Assembly (NCBI GenBank): GCA_019155185.1
Contig: CM032794.1
Location: forward strand, 5,743,988 to 5,807,987
From: Beaufortia kweichowensis
Lineage: Eukaryota; Chordata; Actinopteri; Cypriniformes; Gastromyzontidae
Direction: 5' to 3'
DNA length: 64,000 bases
Program-made: the position numbers and the translations under genes
Notes under the pieces: generated by a model
What the model was told of the DNA's origin: nothing
The model's input: the letters and a program-made list of their open reading frames with translations, nothing else
Databases searched by the model: none
In this document: one piece after another, positions 44,701 to 58,600 of the stretch
Position numbering within the stretch: the first letter of the stretch is position 1
Layout: each line of letters starts with the position of its first letter

Positions 44701-47700
44701 GCTCTGATCCGTTTCACTTCACTTTGCTTCAGCTGTTTTTCTGCACACAATATTTTCAAATCCACATCTATTTTATCATTTTAATTTTGGCCTCTTTTTC
44801 AATGTTACGCGTCATCTGTCAGTCTTTTTGATATCATTATCACATTTGATTTGTTTTCAGTTCCTCTGGCGGCGTATAAGTGGCTGGTGTGTTTTCTGCT
44901 GGGTGAGAGCCAGAAGAAGCTGTTGCGTGAGAAATCTTCTGGACTGGGAGACTTTGAGGCCCGAAACAACAGCCAAGTATGTTTTAAATAACTTTATTGC
45001 TCACATAATATGACTCTGTAAAATTACAAATTTTATGTTTATGGTATTTACTTGCAGCTCAAGGCGAGAAAAGAAATATCCCTGCTATTTTATAGACATT
45101 ATTTATTACTACAGACACATTTAAACATAGTGTTTATCACTCAAATTACATTTCATCCAGTAGATATTAATGTGACTATTCATGAAAGAATTGAATACTG
45201 TTTCTAAACCTTTTGTTGATCTTTTATTATATGAATGATTAATTGAGTTTATGCATTTTAAAGGTTTCCATTATTTTTTTCTGTATATTCCCATCCAGTC
45301 TGTGACTTGTGTCTAATGTAGAACAGACCTCTGGTTTCTCAAACATTTTTTGAACACTGAACAGAGACTTGGCTCAGGGATATCCCTATACTTAATATCT
45401 ATACCACTGAGCTGCAAATCTTCTCACATTAGGCATTTCAAAGAACCACTGTCTGACTTTCACATCTTGAAAGATTTAGAGCCTTTCTGCCACATCAGAT
45501 TTATTTAGAGGTGTATTTCCACTGAATTTAAGGTGTGACAAATATGAAATTGCTCCATGAGTTCAAAGTCACATGCAGGATGTGTGATACTAGCATCACA
45601 TTACTGATTGAACAGTATCACAGTTGGACAAAATCAGTTGATGAACAGAATGAAATGAAGGTACATGGATGTGTATGTGTGTGTTTTTTGGTATGAGGTC
45701 AGTTAAAAGGTCATGTGATATACTGTAATGAGTTTGGAGACAGTCCATGCTGAGTCTCCACCCTAAGCTTTACTGCTCATATTAAATTTACTGTCACAAG
45801 TCTGAGTCCTGTGTTAAATCACATCTTGGAGGGAAAAACAATAATAGAAAAGAAAAGCAGAACACTGTGTGATCTGGTAAATAGGAATTAACCATATTTA
45901 CATTTTAACACATGTTTCTGGTCCTCTTGTGCATGATTCATCAGGTCCTCTTATTATAAAGAATAAAATATTTGTCTTTCATCAAAATGTAATCACCATC
46001 TTTGTTTAAAACATAAAATTGTTGTTTACTTAACAGGCTTTTCTTGGATTTATATGACGTCAACCTGACATTTACTGCAAAAACATACCTGACAGCCCAA
46101 CTTATAAATTGTTATTATAAGCTTATTGTTATGAATCAGGTTAAAGAGACAGTGTTAAACTATGATTTTATGTACTTGCTTAAATACTGATGTGTTTTAA
46201 CCAAAGAAAGTTGCGGGTTGCAGCTTTGACACATTCATTTAATGCAGGTTAAGATTAATTTCAGGAATTAAATCAAAAAGAAATAAGAATTGGTAGAGAA
46301 GAATTATTAATATTCTTGTAAAAATGTCTCCCACACACAATACTGACCTAGAAAATGCTAAACACAAAGCATCATTCACTAGCAACCAGACACAAACACA
46401 AGCACACTGCTTTGGTTGTAAGGCTTCTTTCTTTTTCATTTTTTCTTTTTCAGTGTCTCATCTGTGTGTCATGTCTGTTATTGTGCTGTCACATCTTGGC
46501 TTGGGATTATTTGGGTCAAACTGTCTTTGAGTAACTCTCATCTTAATTACAGTCATTACTAGTCATGCCTTGTTGAGTTCTTTTTAGTTAAAGGGTTTCT
46601 TAGCACATACTCTTAAATCTCATCTTTCTCTGTCTCTTTGATTTCAGGTATATTACTGTCGCTCATTGGCTATTGCTTACATCAAACACACAGTGTTGCA
46701 ACGATTCTATGACCTGACTCAAGATGAACAGACTCCAGCTGGTCTCAGATCAGTTCTCAGGCGTCTATGCGCTCTCTATGGCTTGTGGACCATCACCAAC
46801 CACATGGCCATCCTGTATCAAGGTCAGCCATGTTTGCTTAGCTGATTTCCTATGGACCCTTAATGTTAATGGTTACGTACGGCACAGAAGTTGAACTCTT
46901 TAAGTTCAATAATGGACTGTTTGTGTTTTTAGGAGGTTATTTTTCTGGCCGACAACCGGTTGACTTCATTCAGACAGCCGTTCTTACTCTCTGTGGGCAG
47001 GTGGGCTTTGTTTATGCATATTCAAAGTGACCCAAGAATCAAACTCATGACACACATGGTGTTTCTAATGTCATGTTCTGACAGTTTAACTACATGAACT
47101 TATATAATAGAAAGTGCCTTTTAAATCTCTCTGTCTAGTTAAAGGATGACGCTGTGGCATTGGTCGATGTTATTGCACCTCCTGACTTCATCCTGAACTC
47201 ACCCATTGGCAAAGCAGATGGTGAGGTAAGAGAACATGTGGACAAATACAACAGGCCAGTCTTCCATTGTCACACTGAATGTGGACAAGTGTCTACAAAG
47301 TAGCCTAAAAAATATGTAAATGCATAAGACACACTTTAATTTAATCACAATACCAAAAGCCCCATGAAAAAGGTGCTGCTGGACCTTCCCTTACCTCTTA
47401 GATATATTTGCAAATACTTTTAACCATTCAATCATGTTTGAAATTGTAGCTCATCACATTAGTTATGGATATGTTACTGTGAGTTTAACAGGCAGAGTGT
47501 TCAAATAGTTTGTCTTCATTTTTAATATCCTAATTATTTATCATTTAAAACCCTGTAAATGTTAACTTTAGCATAAGTTGTTGAGGAGCATCATAAAATA
47601 TATATTGTTTTCACAGATGTCATAAAAATATCACAGATATCATAGAAAATATATAACCCTTAATGTACAGCTGTTATAAATCAGCTTTTCTAGGTAAGTC

Positions 47701-48689
47701 GTCATCTCCGTCAAGTCCATTACATTAACTAATGGCAATTTCAAGTAAAATATTATCTTTGCATCATTCTAAGTATTTACAGATTTTGAAAATAAAAAGA
47801 GTGAGAAAGTCCTCACAACAGAAGTATTTCTCCGCCCAGATTATTAAATGGTACGCCTTGACACTGACAGCCAGTATGATGCAATGTTTACAGGAAAATA
47901 TTACAGTCAGTGTGTCACCTTCAGCAGAAACACTTCACATAGTAAAAACAACAATTATTAAGCCTTTGGGTTATACATTTATTTCCACTATACAAAGCAA
48001 ACCTCTAAACAGGCTGTTTAATTAAAACAAAACAATTTTAATTAGCAATGGCCGTGCAGGTGTTGAATATTTGATCTCTATTACAGTAAAACTAGACATT
48101 ATGGTTACTGACTCATTGCTTAAGTCGTTTAAGCATGCGCTCTTAATACTGTTGATGTCTTTCCTGGCAGACCATGAATGTCTAAGCAAACAATCGGGGC
48201 TTTTATTGAAAATCTCAGTTAAGAGGTCAGGCAGAACAGTCACATACTTTACTGCACATACACCCCACTGATACAAAGACCTTTTACTCATTTCCCTGCT
48301 GGGTAAGATACTTTTAAATGTTTATACTTGAGTAGACGTTTACTGGAACTCGTGTAAACACTCTTCGTGTTTTCTGACTCATCTGAGTGTCTGATAAAAA
48401 GATGTCTCATTATTAAGGGCTGTGATAATGTAAGAGTTTAAGACTATCTTATCAGTACTTGAAAGATGTTACCGATAACAACCCACATATTTGGATCTGA
48501 TTTTCCAGCGACTCCAGTGTTTTTATGTAATTAATGACCTTTGTTCTTTGTGATATATCTGTGTTATAGCTCTACAAAAACCTGTGGTCCACAGTCATCC
48601 AAGGCAAGAATGTCTTGGAACGGCCATCTTGGTGGGCTGAGTTTTGCTCGGACAAACCTGCAGTTGGATCTCTCCAAGCTAAGCTGTAA
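38734..48689 (+). CDS. acox3: ACOX3, peroxisomal acyl-CoA oxidase 3 (pristanoyl type)
   Basis: Coding exons: 38734-38892, 39037-39270, 39402-39482, 39841-39930, 40384-40527, 40602-40690, 40911-41007, 41462-41644, 41743-41865, 42256-42376, 42866-42988, 43214-43327, 44861-44976, 46648-46822, 46933-47000, 47139-47225, 48570-48689. Phases join throughout; 707 residues (human ACOX3 700). The enzyme oxidises 2-methyl-branched acyl-CoAs with FAD, making the trans-2-enoyl-CoA and H2O2 in peroxisomes. Family blocks seen in order: PLDIYRRKASFNWK near the N-terminus, CFALTELSHGSNT (FAD/substrate pocket, about 162-174), MPGMMVGDIGKKLGHNGLDN, RFSATRRQFGP, CREACGGHGFLA, and DDNDPNCTYEGDNN with Glu458 as the presumed catalytic base. 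The C-terminus AKL is a type 1 peroxisome-targeting signal. Residues such as SPDFEAAKFWVGN match ACOX3 better than ACOX1 or ACOX2. No broken exon was found. The start ATG 38734 lies just after an acceptor at 38716 or 38724. Confidence 0.95.
42515..42605. repeat. fragment of the TTAAAGGG-type palindromic element
   Basis: GTCATTATTTACTCACCTGCATG and, after an inserted CAGTACAGTACAGTACAGTG run, CCATGGAACACAAAAGAAAG match the internal wording of the element at 18485-18814. Termini are missing. It lies in the acox3 intron before exon 42866. Confidence 0.4.
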
Positions 48690-49195
48690 CTCTTTTAACG
48701 CTGGAAAACTGTTTGGAAATGAGACCATTGCAAACTTTTGTCTGTTTGTCCTGGTGTTCAGGCTTAGCTAAAGTTTGTAATGTTGTCTTGGATGTGTAAT
48801 TCAGCTTTGATGCCATTTATGTCATCAAAGCGTGTTTTTTTGATTGACTATACAAATCAAAAACAATGTTATAGCACTTATTTGTTGTGCCAAGACAAAC
48901 TAATATATTTGCTTGACATTGATGTAATTTTCTGGATAAATGTTAAACAGTTTAGTTGTAAGAATCAATAACGTCTCGACATCTGTTCATTTTCAAATGT
49001 AATTGAACTTTATTTTGCATCATGTTGATAACCGCATTACATTAAAGGTGACTAAAAAATGAATATAAGAATGTATAAAGTTTCACAAAGACATTTTGAT
49101 AGTGGATAATAATTTTGAATGTAAATCCTATAATAAAAAATACATTTTAACAATAATAACTTTTTATCAAAATAAAATGTTAATACCTAAGCACT
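48690..49195 (+). other. acox3: acox3 3' UTR with poly(A) signals
   Basis: AATAAA occurs at 49132-49137 and 49171-49176, 440-490 nt after the stop codon. Either could end the transcript; the second gives a 3' end near 49195. Confidence 0.6.
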
Positions 49196-51940
49196 TAAAG
49201 TCTTCATATTTGTGTGTGGTATATTTTCTACCTTCAGGTTGTAAGGGGGGTATATTCTGTATATTGCCGTAGTGTTTTTAGTTCAGTTGAGCTTAGTGTC
49301 AATGTAGAGCCCCAGGTATATGTATTTGTAGGTACATGTGTAATGTAGTCTGATTCAGAGAGGATTTCCCCATTTCAGAGATGCATCAGCATACTACACA
49401 AAGATGTTAATCTCATCTCATGGTTTTGGGAGAAGTTGGACCACATGGTGAGTGCAGGTGGGAATTATTAACATGGTGTCTGTACTGCACTCCAATTACA
49501 ATTTGAGCTGTTGTACCTGTTGGAATGATACAGTGATAAGTCATTAATAAGTTAATTTTTTTATCAGTGCTGCATAAATTGTTTTTCTGGGTGATATTGC
49601 CCTTGACCAAAGTATGCAATGCTAAATGATCCATAGGAATGTTGTATCTCTTGTACATGATTTAGATAAACAACAAGGTTAAAGACAAAAATTCCAAGGT
49701 GCTTTTGCAAAATTGCATTGTGATGTAAAAATGCAAACGATGGCACAGAGAAATAATAAGATTATAAGGAAATTAACAAGATTCCTACTAGTTCCTACTC
49801 CGTTGTATTCACATTCTTTTTTGTTTTTCTCCTTGTATTTCTATCCATGTGTGTGATAGAGGAAGTGTAAGGGAATCGCTCTGCTTTTTACACATTCACG
49901 TGAGGACTCCAGAGATGGCCCTGGACAAGTGTGTGCCGCTGTGTCAGGTTTGTGTTCATTATGTCACCTTTTCACACACACACAAACCAAAAGACCTGTG
50001 CCTTTTATTATTATTTTAATGAGGTTACGCCTGACCACCATGGAATTTATATCTGTGACCATTATTGTACAGTTCAGTACTTGAGAGTTTTTTAGCTCAG
50101 TTGGCACCACATGGTCCTAGCTATGACGAGATCATAGGTTCAATACCCATGGAACACACAAACTGATAAATTAAGTCCTTTAATTCGCTTTGGATAAAAA
50201 AAGTGTCTGCCAAATGCATTAATGTCAAAGCTAATCGATAATAGTGTGGAAACCAAAGAAGCACACTTGGAACTATAAGTGATTATTATTACAGCGCACA
50301 CACCCAGTGTAACACATCTTTGTTTTATATATTTTTTCACGCCTTGCCATTGTTTACCCTACTTGTACACACCAAAATCCGTTCCAAGTTTAACCACTTG
50401 GGTGTGTTGGCCTAGCACTTCATCCACAACAGTCTGGTAATATTCTGACTCCAAACACAGTCAGTCATCTATCACCACAATGTCATGTGACTATTTATAA
50501 GACTCTGCCCTGATTTCCTCTCTGGTCACATGTGCTTTAGATCTTGTGTTTTAAAGCCTAAACTCTGTGCTTGAATTTATTTATATATAGACTGTATAAT
50601 TTATGAACTAATAAAGGTTTGTATTTCTTTGTGAGTTTTTAATCAAATTTAAATTAGATGAGCATGTTTGATAATCGTGGGAAGACAAAAATCAAAAAGA
50701 TGTTACAGATGATTTGGGAATGCTTAGTTTAACTTAGCTTCAAAAATTGTGTTTCGTTTATGTTCAGATTTGTCACTTTTTAATGAATAATTTTAAATTG
50801 TCATTTTAAATGGGACAATTTTCATATTGCCATAACTGCCTTATATAATGTTGTGAGGGACTGCATAAGGTAATAAAGTTTTTTTATTTTCTGAAACTTA
50901 TTATTTGAAGTTCAATTATTTTCTTTTGGAAAAACTTGCAGATTCAGACAAATAAACTATAAATAATTTTGCACACTTAATCTAGACTCGTGCCAGTAGC
51001 TCTTGAGTGTCTGGAGACACAACGCCCAGTGGCTTTTTTTATACGTCACTACCTGCAGTAAAACCCATTAATATAATTTTTCCGATTTGGTCTGGTGTTA
51101 TAGAACTGTCTGTAGAACTCTATTGAAGTTTAATTGTTTTATTGTTGTGGTCTACTTAAGTGACTACAATACAGGCTATAAGACACAGTAGTGGAATTAT
51201 AAACTAGGGATTTGGGCGGAGCATGTTTATCTAATCCTTTCAATCACAATCTGAAGGGAATGTGTTTGGGTTGAGCTGGTCTACATGTGGCATGTGTCTG
51301 GCATGTGTCTGGTCACCTTGAATAATTGAAGTATGAATAAGTAGGAAGAAATGGAAAAAAATGCACCAGAGGCAAAATGTAGGTTAGACCACAACATGAC
51401 TCCCTTTCTATAGTATACATAGATTTTCCGAAGCCCTTCATCTCAGAAAACACATAATTGTAGGATAGTCTTAAAATTGCAGTCAGGAATAGAAGCCATT
51501 TAGCTAAGTCAGTTTAACTATATGTGGGTTGAGGGTTATTGGGATATGAGGGTTATTTTGGGTTTTACCAAACTATATGTTCAACTACAGTATGTGTAGT
51601 TTTATATAAAGAGAAGTTTTATATAAACAAAAAGAGTACCAAATTTAATAGTGTTCAGACCTAATTTAAGGAAAATTATGGATTTGTAAAGATCATCTGT
51701 TGCTTCTCAAAATATGTAGTGTGTCATGTCTGGATTTTGTGATCCAGGTCATGTCCAGACAACTGGTGAAAAAGCTTTGTGTACTGGAAAATTCTGAAAA
51801 GTATTTCATCCATAAATTTCTAAAACAAATAATGACTATTATTGAATGACTAAACCTGATTTTACAATGGTAAACGTGCCTCTCACACAACTCATTTATA
51901 CATTATATAAACCACTAGTGTGCCAAGTGATACTTGTCAA
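49196..51940. other. spacer between convergent acox3 and htra3
   Basis: AT-rich DNA between the two 3' ends. One tRNA-derived SINE is recognisable (50080-50222). A weak exon-like stretch at about 49860-49957 is discussed under rejected items. No gene is supported. Confidence 0.5.
50080..50222 (+). mobile_element. tRNA-derived SINE
   Basis: A-box-like TAGCTCAGTTGG at 50093-50104 and B-box-like GGTTCAATACC at 50138-50148 are spaced as in a tRNA promoter, but no clover-leaf acceptor stem forms. The tail TTTGGATAAAAAAAGTGTCT is the wording shared by common fish SINE 3' tails. A second copy with the same tail is at 60600-60729. Confidence 0.65.
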
Positions 51941-51941
51941 G

Positions 51942-52666
51942 TTTATTTCATAGATCCAGCTGAAGAGAAACACAAATATGGGCATATTTAAAGATATGCT
52001 CCTGAATCCAAGATATCCATAATCATCTTTTAATGCATTAAAGAAAGAAATTTCGGTCATGGTAAAAACATGAGAACAGAAGATGATATCTCATTTTGAT
52101 ATCTGCTGATACAAAAAATACAATAATCATAAAAAAGACTATTTCAAATGATATAAAACTTGATAAAAAAGTACAAATTCTTGCACAGCAATTATTACAT
52201 GCCACTGGTGCCACAACACAGATTCAGCATCTATAGTTTGAGTAAGAGAGTCTTCAGACCTCTTAAGGCTTTAATATTCAAGCAATACCCTTATATTTAT
52301 TTTGATGACATGTCGTAAATGTTTCCCATTTTCATTGTGATATTTTATTGCGGATTGACCGTTTCTCACACAAGATCAGAAAGAAATCTCACCAGCTTTG
52401 TCTTCTGTACAAAATACAGTACTGCAAGTTTTCGTATTTGCCAATCAATCTCTCCTTTATACCTGCTTTAAGTGCTATTATGAAGTGCAGTCAGTATAAA
52501 CTCTTTGCAGAGATTTGACATGATTTTTAGCTCTCTCTCTGCTTGTTAAAGTGATCTTTAGTGTATCATATTAGGATGCTCCATTAGACATCCCTTTAGC
52601 CATGAATGCACATGACTAAACCATGATGGTGTCTATGATAGTTTACATTCTTAGTAAACAATGACG
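51942..52666 (-). other. htra3: htra3 3' UTR
   Basis: Minus-strand AATAAA motifs lie at 52344-52349, 52296-52301 and 51942-51947. The first two would give a short UTR of about 350 nt, the last about 740 nt. Which is used cannot be told from sequence. Confidence 0.45.
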
Positions 52667-55600
52667 TCACTGCATGATGACATCAGGCTCAATGTTGAAG
52701 AGCAGGTCATCATTACCGCGTCGCACCTCCAGCAGCAGGGTCGTGTCTCTGTTGAGCGCTTCCTTCAGATCACTGGTGCTCATCAGCGGCTCTCCATTCA
52801 ACTTAACGATGATGTCACCGTCTTTAATGCCCCCTCTGAAATCCATTCAGACAAATAAAATAATCAGCATCATTGAATTTAATAATATTAACATGTTTTT
52901 TTAGACTGGAATTCTGAGTCTGAATTTACTATAATGTTCAGGTTTCAATTCAAAAAAGTAAAAAAAAAAAGTTCATACATTCTTCTTTACAAAATGTTAT
53001 AAAGAGCTTTCAATTTCTACTCGCAATAAAATCCCAATAAAATATTCCAGTGCTTGGCATGAATAGAAAGATGTATATTTGTTATACCTGTAAAAATAAC
53101 CAAACACAAATATCTTGATTTTAGATAAGAGTTTTTGTTTATTGTAAAAAAGCTCATCTTCTTGTAAACACTGTCTAAACATTTCTTTAATCTCACGGTT
53201 TATGACCACTAATGAATTATATCATTTTTAAAATTCCACAATGCCATTAAGAGTTGGAGATCTAATGTGCAACTTATAATTTAATAAATCTGTTTGTAAA
53301 TCTGATTTCTCTTTGGTTTCAGTTATGATCTTCGATGTTAACTGCACACAGACAGAGATAAACTGCTCTCCTAAAAATTTGGGAAGCGCGGCTATAATTA
53401 AAGTCCACACAGCGTCTGGTTTGGCGGATGCTTACTTCTGCGCAGGGGAGTGAGGAACCACCTCATGAACAAAGATCCCACTGCTGACATCAGGGAAATC
53501 TGGATTCTTCTGCCTCAGCTCTTCCACCAGACTGTAGGGGACAGACAGGGTAACTTATATATACAAACACACAATGGCCTTACTAGCTCAGTGAGGCATA
53601 TTTATATGTAGCCTGTAGTGAAGGACACTTACGCTTCTGTGATGGTCAGCATACGAATTCCAATGAAACGCTTTTTCACTGATCTCACCTCTGAAACATG
53701 CAACACTTGGGTTACTACAATTACTCTCATGAGAACAAAGCGTACGTTTGATATTAGACAAATACTCTTTAACAGAAGCTGCTCCATGAACCTTTGGTTT
53801 GTTTTCCCAGAGAATCATTTAAGAAGCGGGTGATTCTGTCTGAAGGAATGGCAAAAGAGATTCCCGCAGCCACCTTCAGGGTGTTGATACCGATTACTTC
53901 TCCATCCTGGTATGAGATAAAATAACAACCATCAAATACATATAACTGATATATTTCAGCATTTATTCTAATGTCAGGGAGGGATAAAAGATTTACCAAA
54001 TTAACAAGTGGTCCACCTGAGTTTCCATACTGAAAAAGAAAGAAAATTAATTCATTTTAATTGATGTTCAAATTATTTTATGCGTAACCTTGTCTTCATG
54101 GTTTTAGATTTGTGTCAAAGGTGTTGAAGAGAATATGAATTTAGAGAGACTTCCCCTTCCCCATAATCCCCTTTTTCATTATTTTTCAAAGTTTCAAAGT
54201 GTTTCAATTCTCACTTAGTGTTTAATTTTAAATACTTGAAAAATTCAATTCATAGTGTGTAATATTAAATACTTTCAAAAATGCAAGTCTTCTGAGACTG
54301 AAATAATACAAAATAGACAAATTATTAGCGCATATTAGACCTACTTCTTGTATGCAAAGTGACATCAAAAATCATTTTCAGATGGTCTTGATCTTAAGGT
54401 CAGTAATATTGATAACATCTGTTGTTGTGGTGTCTTACGTTGATAATGGCGTCAGTCTGGATGTAGTCCATGTCTGAGTCACGCAGACCCAGTTCTTTCC
54501 CATCTCTCTGTGCTGTGCTGACAATTCCTGTCGTCACTGTATTCTGCAGTGCAAAAGGGCTGCCAATGGCCACCACAAACTCTCCCGGACGCAGGTCTGC
54601 TGAGTGACCCAGTAATAAAACAGGCAACTTTTTCTATAACAAGGATGGAAGAAGTTAATAGATTATGTCTAATTAGTTCTTTGTTATAGATTTTTCAGTA
54701 GTTATTCATCTTTTTATTATAGAGATTTTTAAAGCTGTTTTATCTTACCTGTGGATTGATTTTGATGGTAGCGATGTCCGACTTCTTATCGATGTCTTTG
54801 ATAGTGGCTTCGTACACATCTCCCTCACGCATCTGTACTTTAAGTCTCTGATGACCCGAAACGGGTGTGGTGCTGGACACTACGTGGGCATTGGTCACAA
54901 TCAGCCCTGTCTCAGACATTACAAAGCCTGACCCACTCGATAATGGAACTGTTCGGCCAAAAAGAGGGTGGCTAAGGGGAAAGAGTGACATAATAACGTT
55001 AGTAACCAAAAAAAAGCTCTTACTCATCCTCATGTCATTCCAAACCTGTATGACTTTCATTCTTCTGCAGAACATAAAAAATATATTTCGAAGAACTCTG
55101 GTAACTCAACAACATTGGCTCCTATTGACTTTCATTATATGGATGCAAAACCACTGAGACATTTCTCAAATTATCTTCTTTAGTGTTACACAGAGGAAAG
55201 AGTCATACAGGTTTTGAATGACATGAGAGTGAATAAATACAAGAATTTTTATTTTTGGGTGAAGTATACTTTTAACTGTAGCTTTAACAAAGCACCTTCA
55301 TTTCCTCATTCCCTCCTCATAAATATTAAAACCGTACAGAAAGTTGCGTTCTCTGACAGTGTTTGCATATCTGCCGTTAGACTTACTTGAGGAACAGCTC
55401 GATGTGCACCACAGCAGGAGCGATCTTCTCCACCACGTCAGCAATGAAGTTGAATTTATACCTTGGGCTGCTGGGATGTGTGGGACCTATACTAGCAGAA
55501 AGAATTACTCATGTTACTTTATGACAGTCTCAGCAGCTTTATTACTATTTCCAAACTAATAGCTACTGTTTGGGTTTTTAATAGTCCTACATCTCCTGTA

Positions 55601-58600
55601 GAGAACTTCATCTCAACCGATGTCTGGGAATCAAACCCATGACCTTGGCATTACAAGCGCTACGCTCCACCAGTCATGCTACAGGAACACATCATTAACA
55701 CACATGCCATGTTTAAATACACCCTGCAGACCCAGATGGCATGCCATGATGATAGTTGTAGAAAAGCCTTTTCAAACACAGGAAATGTTGCTCTGTAATT
55801 GGGTCTAAAATCACTAGGTGGTTTTCATGCTTGTGTGCATTTGTGTTGAGTATACAGTATGTGTGTATATGCTGTGTGTGTGTGTACGATGGAGAATTGT
55901 GTTCAGTAGGTGAAGTTATAGTAATTAGGGCAGATTTTCTGCAAATGTCTGGGTGGTTTTTCCTCTTAACTGAACTGCTGTTTCCTGTGACCGTATTGGC
56001 ACACACACTTGACTGTCCTACTAACCTAAAATGCCCCCAGCACCACATTCTCTCTTTCCGGATGGTTTTCTGTCTCTGTTATAAATGGCAGTTTAGCAAA
56101 TGTGCTTTTAATGAAGAATGTTGTGCTTTGTTTTCCAAACAGTGTCATTAGCCTTGGCAAAAGTGGATGAATTGCATTTTTAGTATGTAGTGCAAGTGTT
56201 TATTTACAGTGATTATTGATATTGTGTTAATTCTACACATTTGATAATATTATAAATACTTCAGTGCCAAAATCTAGTTGACTACATAGTTGTTGGTTTT
56301 TTTTTTTGCCTTTTATCATTTTTTAGACAGTAAAGTGAAGAGAGACTGGAAGTGAATTGGGAGGAGAGAGAGGGTAGCGGGCTTGGAAAGGAGGTCAGAA
56401 CCGGGATTTGAACTCACGTCGCCATGCGCAGTTGCGCTGTATATGTGTCTGGAGCGCTGTCCACGCAGCCACAGGCTCCGACTATCTAGTTGACTACATA
56501 GTTGATGCAGGGTTTACACCCTTTAAATACATTTTGCCAAGAGCCAAAATGATTTTAAAAAAAAATTTTTTGACTCCCTACACTTGTATTTAAGTGATAT
56601 TTATTGCAAAATTTATTTAATTATATAAAAATATTTTTGTTTCTGTCAATTCTTTTTGCAATGATAAATGTGTAGTGAGCATCTGATGTTGTGAAAACCC
56701 AGTATATGGGGACAACTGACAAAAGCCATCATCAAACAATATAACTAAATACTGTCACTAAACACTACTATATTGTATTTTAAGATTTACTGCATATGCC
56801 CTGCACCTATTATAGCTGACAGGATTTAAAGCTGACTCAAAATATTGATTAAAATATTTCAGCTTGAAAGCTGTAAAAGGAAGCGTGCGATAAATCACGC
56901 ACCACTGTTGATCATTAATCAAATGAAACGGTCCGTATAAAAGCACATTCCCATATGGCTGCACACGGACCAGTGCTCAGATTTCATGAAGTCAGTCAAG
57001 TTTCATCCGGAATATGTGCAAATTCATTCTGAATATAACAAGATTGCACGCTTGCGGGGAGAATGTCACCAAACTCAAAGTCATGGATAAACCCGAGATG
57101 AATATCTCTACACAGTACATGCTCTCAATAGTTTCCTCATTCATATTTTCCAGACTGCAGTGATGAGCAGAGCAGACAGCAGTGCAGCAGCTGAACACAC
57201 AGTCTGGTGGAAAGATGCTGGAGAGCGTCTCTTTCTGGGTTACTTAATACATGTTTGCAATATTTAGTGCTTTCTTTTAGGGTTTAAGACTTGACCCTTT
57301 TTAAACCACGGTTTTATTTTTGTTTGCAGAAACACTATTAAGCACAGACGGAGTGACCGGAAATGAGCCAGCTTTGGTCACCTCTCACAGATAACAGCTC
57401 TCCAGAGAGGTGCTACCATTTCCATTAGGTGACTCCACCCTCTTCCTTAGAAATAACAGTTTAATGCTGATCTGGAGGCAGTTTCTTTTAATGATAAAAG
57501 ATAGGGTGTTGGTAATGAGGGCTTGTCCGAGATCAGAGCAAAAGGGCAACCTCCAGTGAGAAGCCCGCAGGAAATCAGTTTCCTAACTTGCATGTCTGTG
57601 GATGCTGTTTGTAATATATGTCAAGTTTAAGGTCAGAGGTCCTCTGTTAAAAATGTTTGTTGAGGGTCATCTGATTGTTATTAAAGTTACAGCCTGTGAA
57701 GGTGAATAGATGAGCCCAATGGTTTTATAATCACCAGAATGTAAAAATTATGAGACAGATCACAATGGACTCATTCATGTGGTGTTGCTATTGAAGTTAA
57801 TTGCCTGCAGTTTAGCGACAGTAAAGTCCCTAACAAGTGTGTGTGTGTCCATTTGACCTACTTTATGGACACAAATGGCCTCATACTGTAGAAAACATAC
57901 TGTTATGAAATTGAAAATGTTATTAGGTGAGTTAAACAAATATTAGATTTTCTTAATGTTAAGAACTAATGTGTGGATGTTTATGTGGTGTGTCTGTGTA
58001 AACATTTCAAAATGTCCTCACAAATAGTATGAAAAAGGTGATAAAAAACAACTTGTGGTGAAATTGTGGGTGGTTCTCACAAGATATAAAGTCTTATGGG
58101 GTCTTAAAAATGTATTGTTTTGCCTCAGATCTACTGATTGAAAATGTAGGGTTTAGGAATATAAAATTTCATTTGCTTGGTATGAAAACAATGAAAACTA
58201 TGATAAATATATTTTATAAGGGTTAGGGTCACTTACTCGTTTTTATTCTTAATACACAAATAATTATGACAATTCTGTTATAGTATTAAAGTATAGTATC
58301 AAAATCAAAGTATGTTGTATCTTAAGTGTAGTCACCCTTTGCCAAGAATTTGCAAATTTTATCAACAAATTTCTTGAGGTCTTATCCTGGGATGCTTTTT
58401 AAACAGCATTGATCCCATCCATGATGGGGCGCTGGATGCATTTTTTCATCATTATTTAGTCATTCAAATAAAAACATTTTTTAATAAAAATATCTGTAAT
58501 GAAAGAAGTTATGTTGGGAAAAGTATTTTTCTGTTTACAAAATAATTTTAGACATTTAAGCATACAGTACATCTTAAGAGATCAAAAGATTTTAAGGTTA

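Noticed and set aside
49858..49957. Exon-like segment after acox3 with an AG and a GTTTGT donor
   Set aside because: The donor is weak, the peptide is not recognised, and there is no partner exon nearby. It is probably chance.
50080..50222. Possible functional tRNA genes here and at 55600, 56400, 60600 and 62380
   Set aside because: A- and B-box-like motifs are present but the acceptor stems do not pair, and fish SINE-like tails follow; these are SINEs.
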